Source: CAYMWF01 sp964394085 [NCBI: uncultured Gemmatimonadota bacterium]
Lineage (GTDB): Bacteria > GCA-2686955 > CAYMWF01
Reading direction: 5' to 3'
NCBI GenBank assembly: GCA_964394085.1
Contig: CAYMWF010000053.1
Coordinates: forward strand, 1 to 28,000
DNA length: 28,000 bases
The notes under the pieces are model-generated. The model saw only the letters and a list, made by a program, of their open reading frames with translations, searched no databases and was not told the origin of the DNA. The position numbers and the translations under genes are program-made. Shown here piece by piece: positions 17,874 through 25,122 of the stretch. The stretch's first letter is position 1. Each line of letters begins with the position of its first letter.

Positions 17874-17995
17874 AACAACCGCGGCGGCTCACTCCCATTC
17901 GATGGTGGCCGGCGCCTTCGAGCTCACGTCGCGCACCAGCAAACAACCGCGGCGGCTCACTCCCATTCGATGGTGGCCGGCGGCTTCGAGCTCAC
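17874..17995. repeat. Direct repeat of the guaA 3' end (two 54-bp copies)
   Basis: Copies at 17874-17927 and 17942-17995 are offset by 68 bases and differ at a single position (17915 C versus 17983 G). Each spans the last codons of guaA, the TGA stop and 15 bases beyond it. Beyond the 54 bp, homology continues at protein level with several substitutions. The near-identity of the stop-proximal part beside a diverged upstream part suggests an attachment-site-like duplication. Confidence 0.9.
17889..17939 (-). pseudogene. Remnant of a second, diverged guaA 3' terminus
   Basis: On the minus strand this encodes LVRDVSSKAPATIEWE and a TGA stop, matching the GuaA C-terminus. The intact copy reads VVYDVSSKPPATIEWE. 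It has no start, is only 17 codons long, and is out of frame with guaA (68-base offset), so it is not translated as part of GuaA. It differs from the intact copy at three amino acids (Leu, Arg, Ala) and in codon choice, so it is not simply a recent slippage product. It is a likely relic of an integration or recombination event at guaA. Confidence 0.75.
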
Positions 17996-19513
17996 ATCAT
18001 ACACCACCCGGTTCACTCCCCTGACCTTACTGATGATTGCGCCGGATATCTCTTCGAGCAGCTCCCGCGGCAGATCGGCTATCCGGGCGGTCATCCCGTC
18101 CAGGCTCTCGACCGCGCGGACGGCCAGCAGGTTTTCGTACGTTCTCTCGTCCCCCATAACACCCACGGTCTTCACGGGGACGAGAACGGCGAAGGTCTGC
18201 CACAGGGTCGTGTAAAGACCCTCGCGCTTCATGATGTCGAGAAGGATTTCATCAGCCTCCCGAAGTATGCCGAGCCGCTCCCGGGTCACGTCCCCGAGGA
18301 TGCGCACCGCGAGGCCGGGCCCCGGGAAAGGCTGCCGCTCGATAAACGGTTCCGGTATCCCGAGCTCCCTCCCGAGCTGCCTGACCTCATCCTTGAAAAG
18401 CTCCCTGAGTGGTTCGATCAGGGCCAGTTTCATCCGCTCGGGCAGCCCACCGACATTATGGTGGCTCTTGATGGTTACGGAAGGCCCTCTGTGCGAAACG
18501 GATTCAATGACGTCCGGGTAAAGGGTGCCCTGGGCGAGAAACTCTATGTTCTCGAGACGGGCGGCTTCTTTCTCGAACACTTCGATGAAGGTTCCGCCGA
18601 TGATCTTGCGCTTCTTTTCCGGATCGGTGACGCCCGCGAGACGCTCGAGGAAAATCTCCTCCGCCTCCACCAGCCGGACATCGATACCGAGGTCGCCCCC
18701 CAGGTAATCGATCACCCAGCGCGTCTCGCCGCTCCTTACCACTCCGTTGTCGACGAATACTGGAAAAACCCGGTCTCCGATGGCTCGCGCGAGAAGGACG
18801 CAGACCACCGTCGAGTCGACACCGCCGGACAAGGCGCATAAAACCCTTCCATCGCCGACACGGTCCCTTATTTCCGCGACCGTCCGTTTCAGAAACGAGG
18901 CCATCGACCAGTCGAGATCGAGACCGCAGGTGTTCTCCAGGAAATTGCTGAAGATGCGGGGACCTTCGGGTGTATGGGATACCTCCGGGTGGAACTGCAG
19001 GCCGGTGAACAGCCCGTCTTCGCGGGTCATCGCCGCCACCGCGCGGTCGCTCTCCGCCGTGACGCGGAAGCCGGGGGGCGGCTCCGCCACGTGATCGCCG
19101 TGGCTCATCCAGACCGTCTGCTCGGTTCCCAGGCCGGTGAAAAGCCCGCCGCCGTCAGAGATGCTTATCCGGGCGGGGCCGTATTCCCGCGAAGATGCCG
19201 CAGCGACCCGTCCGCCGAAATGCTCGGTAAGGAGGTGAAGACCGTAGCAGATCCCGAGAACCGGGACGCCCAGGTCGTAGATCCCCGGATCGGGACGCGG
19301 CGAATCCTCCCTGTAGATGCTGGAAGGCCCGCCCGAGAGGATGATGCCGCCCGGTCCGGCCTTCGCCAGGTCGGGGGCGGAGATATCGAAAGGGATCAAC
19401 TCGCTGTACACTCCGGCTTCGCGGACTTTCCGGGCGATCAGCTGGCTGTACTGCCCTCCGAAATCGAGAACCGCCACCCCTCCGTCGAGTTTTTTCCCCT
19501 GTTCTTGCTTCAT
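17957..19513 (-). CDS. guaA: GMP synthase (glutamine-hydrolysing)
   Basis: Converts XMP, ATP and glutamine to GMP. The N-terminal class I amidotransferase has Cys89 in GICYGLHLL and the His/Glu pair in LQFHPEVSHTPEG. The synthetase part has the PP-loop LSGGVDST, followed by the dimerisation domain ending DVSSKPPATIEWE. ATG 19513 gives 518 residues, a normal length; a TTG at 19537 would add eight unneeded residues. It lies downstream of purH in the same direction, a sensible purine pairing, separated by a repeat-bearing 169-base gap. The 3' end is duplicated immediately downstream. Confidence 0.95.
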   Translation of the reverse strand: MKQEQGKKLDGGVAVLDFGGQYSQLIARKVREAGVYSELIPFDISAPDLAKAGPGGIILSGGPSSIYREDSPRPDPGIYDLGVPVLGICYGLHLLTEHFGGRVAAASSREYGPARISISDGGGLFTGLGTEQTVWMSHGDHVAEPPPGFRVTAESDRAVAAMTREDGLFTGLQFHPEVSHTPEGPRIFSNFLENTCGLDLDWSMASFLKRTVAEIRDRVGDGRVLCALSGGVDSTVVCVLLARAIGDRVFPVFVDNGVVRSGETRWVIDYLGGDLGIDVRLVEAEEIFLERLAGVTDPEKKRKIIGGTFIEVFEKEAARLENIEFLAQGTLYPDVIESVSHRGPSVTIKSHHNVGGLPERMKLALIEPLRELFKDEVRQLGRELGIPEPFIERQPFPGPGLAVRILGDVTRERLGILREADEILLDIMKREGLYTTLWQTFAVLVPVKTVGVMGDERTYENLLAVRAVESLDGMTARIADLPRELLEEISGAIISKVRGVNRVVYDVSSKPPATIEWE

Positions 19514-19517
19514 TACC

Positions 19518-19637
19518 GTAATCTCAAAACCTGCCAAGTAGCCCCGGCTTCGATAGAGTAATTTCGGTACTTCCAGCTATGCCGCTGCTTCTGCAAAGTA
19601 ATTTCGGCGCCTGCTGCGATATCGCTGCCTAAATTAT
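19518..19637. repeat. 40-bp degenerate tandem repeat between purH and guaA
   Basis: Units begin at 19518, 19558 and 19598 with GTAATYTC. Units 2 and 3 share GTAATTTCGG and a later GCTATGCCGCTGC / GCGATATCGCTGC block. Unit 1 is much more decayed. It occupies most of the purH-guaA gap; no promoter for guaA was recognised. Confidence 0.6.
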
Positions 19638-19682
19638 CTTTGGACAGCGTCCGCAGGGATGCCGTACCTTCAGCAACCGGTT

Positions 19683-21263
19683 TCAATGCCTGAAGTGCCG
19701 CCTGCCCGTAAAGACCATCGAAACGCCCAGCTCGTCGGCGGCTGCAATGACTTTTTTATCGCGGATCGAGCCGCCCGGCTGGATAATCGATACGGCTCCC
19801 GCTCTGACAGCCTCTTCTACCCCGTCCGGGAACGGGAAAAATGCATCCGAAGCCAGGACGCCGCCCTTCAGGGAAAGGCCTGCCTGCCCGGCCTTCATTA
19901 CAGCGAGCCTCACCGAATCGACGCGGCTCATCTGCCCGGCGCCGATACCCAGGGTATTGAATTCCGAAGTAAAAACCACCGCATTGGAGCGGATATGCTT
20001 GACCGTTTTCCAGGCGAAAAGGAGCGCCCTCCGCTCGCTGTCGCTCGGGCTCTTTTCAGTAACGACTTCGAAGGGGATGTCGCCGGGTATGGCCGTGTCA
20101 AGGTCCTGTACGAGGAACCCGCCGCGGACCCGGTTGAAGCCCAGCCCCTTCTCCCGCCATTCCGCCGGATCTGCGCGGAGAAGGCGCAGTTTCTTCTTTT
20201 TTTTGAGCAGAGCGAGAGCGTCTTCGTCGAAGCCGGGAGCCGCGATCACTTCGAGGAACATCCCTTTAAGCTCCGCCGCCAGGACAGCGTCCACCGGGCG
20301 GTTGAAAGAAACGATGCCGCCGAAAGCGGAAACGCTGTCGGTGGCCAGGGCTCTCTCGAAAGCATCGAGCAGGCCGGAGCCCGTTCCGACCCCGCACGGA
20401 TTCTGATGTTTCATGATCACGGCCACCGGTTCCTCGAACTCGGCAGCGAGCCTGAGGGCGGCGTCCATGTCGCCCATGTTGTTGTAGGAAAGCCCTTTGC
20501 CGCCAAGTTGTTCGAAGCCGGCCGCACCGAAGCCGCCACCACTCGATTCCGTGTAGAACGCGGCGCGCTGGTGCGGATTTTCTCCGTATCTCAACTCCTC
20601 GGACCGGAAGAGGTTCAACTCGAGCCTGGAAGGAAGGAGTTGTTCACCCGGTCCGGCCTCATCCCCGGTGCCTGCGGCGTCTTTTTTCAGGTAGAGGGAG
20701 ATGTTTGCATCGTACGAGGAGAGTTTGTCGAACGCCTCCCCTGCCAGGCGCCTGCGGGTGGCGGCGGCGAGGCGCCCCTCCCCCGCTTTGAGCTCTTCCG
20801 CTACTTCGTCGTACTGGCGAGGGTCTGAAACCACCGCGACGCCGGGATGGTTCTTCGCGGCGGCGCGGATCATGGTCGGACCGCCCACGTCGATAAGCTC
20901 CAGGGCTTCGGGTTCCGGAGTGCCGGACGACACGAACCGTGTAAACGGATAAAGATTCACCACCACCAGGTCGAAAGGCACCGCACCCGTTTCGGCGAGT
21001 GACGCCATGTGGGATTCATCATCTCTTTTCGCCAGGATTCCGGCGTGAAGAACGGGGTGCAGGGTCTTGACCCTGCCGTCGAGCATATCGACGAAACCGG
21101 TCAGTTCGGACACATCCCTGTATGGATGCCCCAGTTCCTTTATCCTCCGGGCGGTGCCTCCGGTGGAGAAAACCGTGACACCATATTCGCGTAAAACATT
21201 AAGTAACGTTTCTAACCCAGCTTTATCATAAACACTTACGAGAGCATTTCGTATTGCGCGCAA
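19683..21263 (-). CDS. purH: Bifunctional AICAR transformylase / IMP cyclohydrolase
   Basis: Catalyses the last two steps of IMP synthesis. The N-terminal cyclohydrolase (methylglyoxal-synthase-like) domain has FSTGGTARRIKELG and KTLHPVLHAGIL. The transformylase domain has LRYGENPHQRAAFY, KHQNPCGVG and the terminal GRRHFRH. The 526-residue length is typical. The start is a TTG at 21263 (reading MRAIRNALVSVYDK) with AGGGGG six bases upstream; no ATG gives a proper N-terminus. A sigma70-like promoter lies at 21305-21333. It is followed by guaA, so IMP and GMP formation are probably co-regulated. Confidence 0.95.
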   Translation of the reverse strand: MRAIRNALVSVYDKAGLETLLNVLREYGVTVFSTGGTARRIKELGHPYRDVSELTGFVDMLDGRVKTLHPVLHAGILAKRDDESHMASLAETGAVPFDLVVVNLYPFTRFVSSGTPEPEALELIDVGGPTMIRAAAKNHPGVAVVSDPRQYDEVAEELKAGEGRLAAATRRRLAGEAFDKLSSYDANISLYLKKDAAGTGDEAGPGEQLLPSRLELNLFRSEELRYGENPHQRAAFYTESSGGGFGAAGFEQLGGKGLSYNNMGDMDAALRLAAEFEEPVAVIMKHQNPCGVGTGSGLLDAFERALATDSVSAFGGIVSFNRPVDAVLAAELKGMFLEVIAAPGFDEDALALLKKKKKLRLLRADPAEWREKGLGFNRVRGGFLVQDLDTAIPGDIPFEVVTEKSPSDSERRALLFAWKTVKHIRSNAVVFTSEFNTLGIGAGQMSRVDSVRLAVMKAGQAGLSLKGGVLASDAFFPFPDGVEEAVRAGAVSIIQPGGSIRDKKVIAAADELGVSMVFTGRRHFRH

Positions 21264-21304
21264 TCAGCACCCCCTGCTAAAAATCCATCTTTGAACCAAA
21301 CCTC

Positions 21305-21333
21305 AGAATACCAGAAAACACGTCCGATTCCAA
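21305..21333 (-). promoter_or_regulatory. Sigma70-type promoter for purH-guaA
   Basis: On the minus strand TTGGAA (21333-21328), a 17-base spacer and TATTCT (21310-21305) lie about 40 bases upstream of the purH TTG start, with AGGGGG between. Good spacing and fair hexamers. Confidence 0.55.
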
Positions 21334-21475
21334 CCGGTTTCATTGTAAATATGAAGCCGGCCATCTTCAGCTTCTTTCAGCCTCGATGCAGCAACCGAAA
21401 TCGTGCGCGATGCCGCCTGCCCGAGGATACTGAACGAATTCGCGGGTGAGCGACTGCGGGGTTTTCGCGAAACTT

Positions 21476-21590
21476 CCGGATGGGCGGCTTTTTCGGGGTA
21501 TTGTAATGCTGCCGGAAGGGCGACTTTTCAGGTTTTTTCAGGCGTTGCTTCCCGGAAGGTGGCTTTTTCGGGATCGGGACGAACCCTTCG
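21476..21590. repeat. Three imperfect 36-40 bp units with CCGGAAGG...GGCTTTTTCGGG
   Basis: Units begin at 21476, 21512 and 21552 with CCGGAWGGG or CCGGAAGGT, then GGCTTTTTCGGG or GACTTTTCAGG. A weaker fourth copy may start near 21449. Each unit ends in a T-run on the plus strand. Confidence 0.65.
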
Positions 21591-21639
21591 ACCTTCGAGC
21601 GGTGCGGAAAAAATGACGCCTCCCTGATCCCACCATCAG

Positions 21640-24420
21640 CTAATCGTCGCTGATCTGATCTTCCCTGGTGCAGTATTCCGCTATTCGCAGGGCATCCCAC
21701 CCATACCCGACAGGAACGGATTCAAAGTAAGCAACGATTTCCACCTGGTATGCTCCGCAGCCGGTTTCGACTGGGATTTCAACATTGAAGTCGATGTCGA
21801 AGTTTTCCAGATGCCCGAGAACGATTTCTTCCGCGGTATGGATCACCCAATCGAGTGATTCGGGACCGGCCAGGAACAGACAGACCTCGTCGAAAGCCCT
21901 TGGTTCCAGGCGGTGATTCGTAACCCGGACCGTACCCTGAAGATTTTCACCGGGTTCGACGCACCCGGCTATGTCGATCGGTTCCACAAGAAATCCGCGG
22001 GGTTCGGCATCGGGTTTCCTGATCCGGGTGCCGGAATCGGGATCGAGGTACCATCCAAAATCAAATTCCTCGGCGCCCATGTCGATTCTGTCTCCGCCCC
22101 ATGGGATCGGCGGAGTATCCGGATCTCCAAGATCGATACATGGAGAATCGGACAACAGGCTGTAATCTTCGTTCAGGGGATCCGTGAAGTGAGGATCTTC
22201 GTCGATGTTTCCTTCTCCGGCCCAGCCGCCCTGAATGTCCGAGAAACCAATATCAGCAGAACTTTCGGTGAGTTTTATTTCATCAAAGCGTTCGTTCCAT
22301 AAAATACAGCTCCGGACTCTCAGATCAGCCACATTTCCAGCACTGAATACTGCGCTACCAGATTCCGATGTGTTCCTTGAGAATGTACAATTCTCGATCC
22401 TCACTTTATCATCTTCTTCACAGCTGAAGATACTCAGAGTGCTCCATTCCGAGTTGTTGCCGGAGAATATCGAACCTCTCAGAACCGTAGCCGCGTTGTT
22501 GATTCTGACTGCCGCCCCGGAGTTAGAAGAAGTGTTGTTGATAAACTGACAATTCTCGATTCTCAATCTGTCATGAAAGACTTTTAAAGCACCACCGCAT
22601 CTCGAAGAATGATTGCCGCTTAGAATACAATCCCGCAGCTCGAAATCGGTACATGTGCATGTGATAGCTCCGCCATCATAAGAACTGTAGCCGTTTCTGA
22701 TCGTGAAACCCTGGACCAACCCGAAATCGCAATGGCTGAACCAGAATGCACGTTCGAAATTTTTACAATCGATCACGGTTTTCGAAGGTCCATTCTCCGA
22801 TATGAAGAACAGGTTTTTCCTGTCGGCTCCGATGGACCTGTTACCTGGACCCGTAAAAGTACCATCCCTGACGAGAATCGTATCACCGTCAACGGCGAAT
22901 TCAACTGCGTGTCGAATGCTGTTGAAATGGTCCGGTACGACAAGAGTTCCATGTGCAATTATCCTTAAATCCACGGGGATATGAATCTTATGCGAAAAAA
23001 CATCATTGCTCGCAATCGATATCACGTCACTGTAAGCTCCGACCGGCAGCTCATTTACGATATACAGCAGCCTGATTCCCGATGATTGTTCCGGCGCGAG
23101 GATTCCTTCGATATCCCCTTGGATATACAGCCACTCGGATCCCGGCTCACTCAGTTCATAAGCAAGGGTATCCGTCCCGATATTCACAAACTCGAGAGTA
23201 TCGCAGGTAATGCCGCTCCCCTTTAACAAATAACGAAAAATTTTCGAGGGTTGAGATCTCAGCACCGGACCACGGAGAAAAACCTCATCGACACCTATAT
23301 CCACGGCTGCTCCAAGGAGCCTTGGTTCACCGTCTATATCGGTTTCCAGGTCGACCGGGGTTCCGCCGTTGATACAGGGAGAGCGTACCGAAATGTGAAA
23401 GTCATTATTAGCCGAATCCGCGAACTCCGGGTAGATATCCATGTTGCCCGGGCCCGGTACTCCACCCTGCACATTCGAGTATCGGACTTTCGCAACACCG
23501 TCGAACTCCCAGATTTCATGTCCGGCATTCTTACGGATGATTGAATTGATAATTGTAGGCGACGAACCGGAGGTCAGGCAAATACCGCCAGCGTCATCAT
23601 AGCTATTAAAACCACAGTTTCCGAATATAGTGCAGTTCATTATCATGGGAGATGTCTCTTCCAGATATATACCACAACCAGTATTTGCCCTGTTTCTGGC
23701 CACGATGCAACCTGCTATGTCCGGGTGCCCCCTGAGCACCCGGATTCCCCCACCATGATTATTATTGATTTCACAATTTGATATAAAAGGACTACTCAGG
23801 CCCGAGTAGATGCCGCCACCGTAATAACCGCTGAAGCTCCGCCAATAATAATTAACATAATTTGATGATATCGTACAATTATGAACTTCCGCCCTGCTTC
23901 CGCCGAAAATCCCGATGCCGCCGCCTCTTTGTTTTGCGGTGTTTTCAAATATCACGCAGCTGCTGATTTGAGGTTCGCCACCCAGAATATATATCCCTCC
24001 GCCGTAATCACTCTCATTGTCGATGAAAATACATTCCCCGATCGTTGGTGAAGAATAAGCACAGTATAACCCTCCACCTTTTTCTACACTTTTTCCCCTC
24101 TTTACCGTAACACCTTCGAGCCTGCATTCGGGAGGTTGACCCAGGTTGAAGATGAAACCCCTGCCTGAACCTGTGCAGTCGATGACCGTCTCGGTGGGGC
24201 CGTTTTCCGACATGACGGTAATCGCGAAAGCAGGGAAATGAATTCCTTTGTTCCCCTCGCCCTTGTAGGTGCCCTGTGCTATCAGGACCGTGTCCCCTTC
24301 CTCTGCGAAAAATATCCCCTCCTGGATCGTAGGATACTCATCCGGAACGCGAAGCACCGCGGACGTGGCGCAGGTAGAGCAGCAGAACAGCAGGATCGAA
24401 AGTATGGTTGCCTGTTTCAT
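21640..24420 (-). CDS. Secreted right-handed beta-helix protein with two helix domains and a C-terminal Ig-like domain
   Basis: A 926-residue exported protein; the signal peptide spans residues 1-20 (ends ATSA). Two similar parallel beta-helix domains follow (about 22-330 and 480-780). Each opens with VPDEYPTIQEGIFFA or VPDHFNSIRHAVEFA and GDTVLIAQGTY or GDTILVRDGTF. Each then repeats short units such as GGGIYILGGEPQISSC, and ends with a FADSANNDF or FTDPLNEDY motif and SPCINGG or SPCIDLG. Between them is a beta-sandwich domain (about 350-470). The C-terminus (about 815-915) is Ig-like and resembles the small selenoprotein at 9777. No sorting domain is seen. GGGAGGACC precedes the ATG. Function unknown; polysaccharide binding/cleavage or surface display is possible. 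The gene is clearly more AT-rich than its neighbours. Confidence 0.85.
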   Translation of the reverse strand: MKQATILSILLFCCSTCATSAVLRVPDEYPTIQEGIFFAEEGDTVLIAQGTYKGEGNKGIHFPAFAITVMSENGPTETVIDCTGSGRGFIFNLGQPPECRLEGVTVKRGKSVEKGGGLYCAYSSPTIGECIFIDNESDYGGGIYILGGEPQISSCVIFENTAKQRGGGIGIFGGSRAEVHNCTISSNYVNYYWRSFSGYYGGGIYSGLSSPFISNCEINNNHGGGIRVLRGHPDIAGCIVARNRANTGCGIYLEETSPMIMNCTIFGNCGFNSYDDAGGICLTSGSSPTIINSIIRKNAGHEIWEFDGVAKVRYSNVQGGVPGPGNMDIYPEFADSANNDFHISVRSPCINGGTPVDLETDIDGEPRLLGAAVDIGVDEVFLRGPVLRSQPSKIFRYLLKGSGITCDTLEFVNIGTDTLAYELSEPGSEWLYIQGDIEGILAPEQSSGIRLLYIVNELPVGAYSDVISIASNDVFSHKIHIPVDLRIIAHGTLVVPDHFNSIRHAVEFAVDGDTILVRDGTFTGPGNRSIGADRKNLFFISENGPSKTVIDCKNFERAFWFSHCDFGLVQGFTIRNGYSSYDGGAITCTCTDFELRDCILSGNHSSRCGGALKVFHDRLRIENCQFINNTSSNSGAAVRINNAATVLRGSIFSGNNSEWSTLSIFSCEEDDKVRIENCTFSRNTSESGSAVFSAGNVADLRVRSCILWNERFDEIKLTESSADIGFSDIQGGWAGEGNIDEDPHFTDPLNEDYSLLSDSPCIDLGDPDTPPIPWGGDRIDMGAEEFDFGWYLDPDSGTRIRKPDAEPRGFLVEPIDIAGCVEPGENLQGTVRVTNHRLEPRAFDEVCLFLAGPESLDWVIHTAEEIVLGHLENFDIDFNVEIPVETGCGAYQVEIVAYFESVPVGYGWDALRIAEYCTREDQISDD

Positions 24421-24462
24421 GATAGGTCCTCCCTCGCCTTTTTATTAATTAGGTTCCCAATA

Positions 24463-24471
24463 ATTATAGCA
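24463..24471 (-). promoter_or_regulatory. Extended -10 element for the beta-helix gene
   Basis: On the minus strand TGCTATAAT combines a perfect -10 with the TGn extension, about 45 bases upstream of the ATG. No good -35 is at the usual distance, which extended -10 promoters tolerate. Confidence 0.5.
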
Positions 24472-24676
24472 CAAGAAAATCGATTTATATTACATGCGTT
24501 TTAATTTGCAGTTAATTATTTAAAAAATCGACCTTGAAACCCATGCCCGCAACCATATTTCCGTTATTCCATCACCGGTGTTCGTATAAAAAGTTATCCC
24601 TGCCATTTGCCCCATCTGCTTATCCCGTTTCTTCGCGTGAAGATTTTCCCATTAGTCTGCACCATTCGTTTACTAC

Positions 24677-24696
24677 AATTCTTCGCACGAAGAATT
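24677..24696. repeat. Perfect 20-bp palindrome, one of three related inverted repeats
   Basis: Nine-base arms AATTCTTCG and CGAAGAATT flank a CA centre. Related shorter inverted repeats with TTCTTC/GAAGAA arms lie at 24979-24994 and with TCTTC/GAAGA arms at 24630-24643. They could be operator sites or RNA hairpins. Confidence 0.6.
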
Positions 24697-25051
24697 CCAT
24701 CCCGGGCCTGCGGATGCATCAGATCCGGATTCTCGGGTGGGAACAGGTATGTAGCCCCCCCCGATTCGGGAGCCTGAATTAACGGGGTCAGGAACCGAAC
24801 TCCCCTGATTGGAGAATCCGCCCCTCTGTGCGAAGCCATAACTTAATTAATTACTACACGTTATGCGACCGTTCGGTTTGGTATCGATACTATTTCGAGA
24901 TATATTCGTCGTTATTGTCTGGTAAGTATGCCTTTCCGTCCGAGGGAAGGGGAAATTCGTTTCGCAGCGCCCCGGAGATTCTTCGTGTGAAGAAAATTCA
25001 TCCGGTCGACCCGACCCGCTGAACATCCCAGGCGAAATATTACCGGATCAT

Positions 25052-25080
25052 TTGACCCCGGCCGTCAAGCGGCGTAACAT
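25052..25080 (+). promoter_or_regulatory. Sigma70-type promoter for the beta-propeller gene
   Basis: TTGACC (25052-25057), a 17-base spacer and TAACAT (25075-25080) lie 42 bases upstream of the ATG at 25123, with GAAAGGAG in between. Confidence 0.6.
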
Positions 25081-25122
25081 GGTGAGTATGGATGGGGGGC
25101 TTCGAAACGAAAGGAGTGCGCC

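Larger units (their letters stand above)
21264..21639. other. Intergenic region between the beta-helix gene and purH
   Basis: No supported gene. It contains the purH promoter (21305-21333) and an imperfect 36-40 bp repeat (21476-21590). An open frame on the minus strand here is made largely of the repeat (Lys-Pro-rich) and is not credible. Confidence 0.6.
24421..25122. other. Long intergenic region with divergent promoters and short palindromes
   Basis: About 700 bases between two divergent secreted-protein genes, with no credible ORF and no recognised RNA gene. The first 140 bases are very AT-rich and carry an extended -10 for the beta-helix gene. Three similar palindromes (TTCTTCG...GAAGAA type) lie at about 24630-24643, 24677-24696 and 24979-24994. 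A promoter for the beta-propeller gene is at 25052-25080. Confidence 0.55.

Noticed and set aside
16941-18215. 424-codon plus-strand open frame
   Set aside because: Antisense to acyl-CoA dehydrogenase and guaA; it even translates the duplicated guaA tail twice, which shows it is non-functional.
19659-20828. 389-codon plus-strand open frame
   Set aside because: Antisense to purH, which has all of its expected motifs.
21600-21640. Terminator for the beta-helix gene
   Set aside because: CTGAT...ATCAG is only five base pairs and the T-run is nine bases further on, so it is too weak to call.
21377-21700. 107-codon minus-strand frame with repeated Pro-Lys-Lys-Pro-Pro segments
   Set aside because: The repeats simply translate the 36-40 bp DNA repeat in the gap, and the frame overlaps the end of the beta-helix gene.
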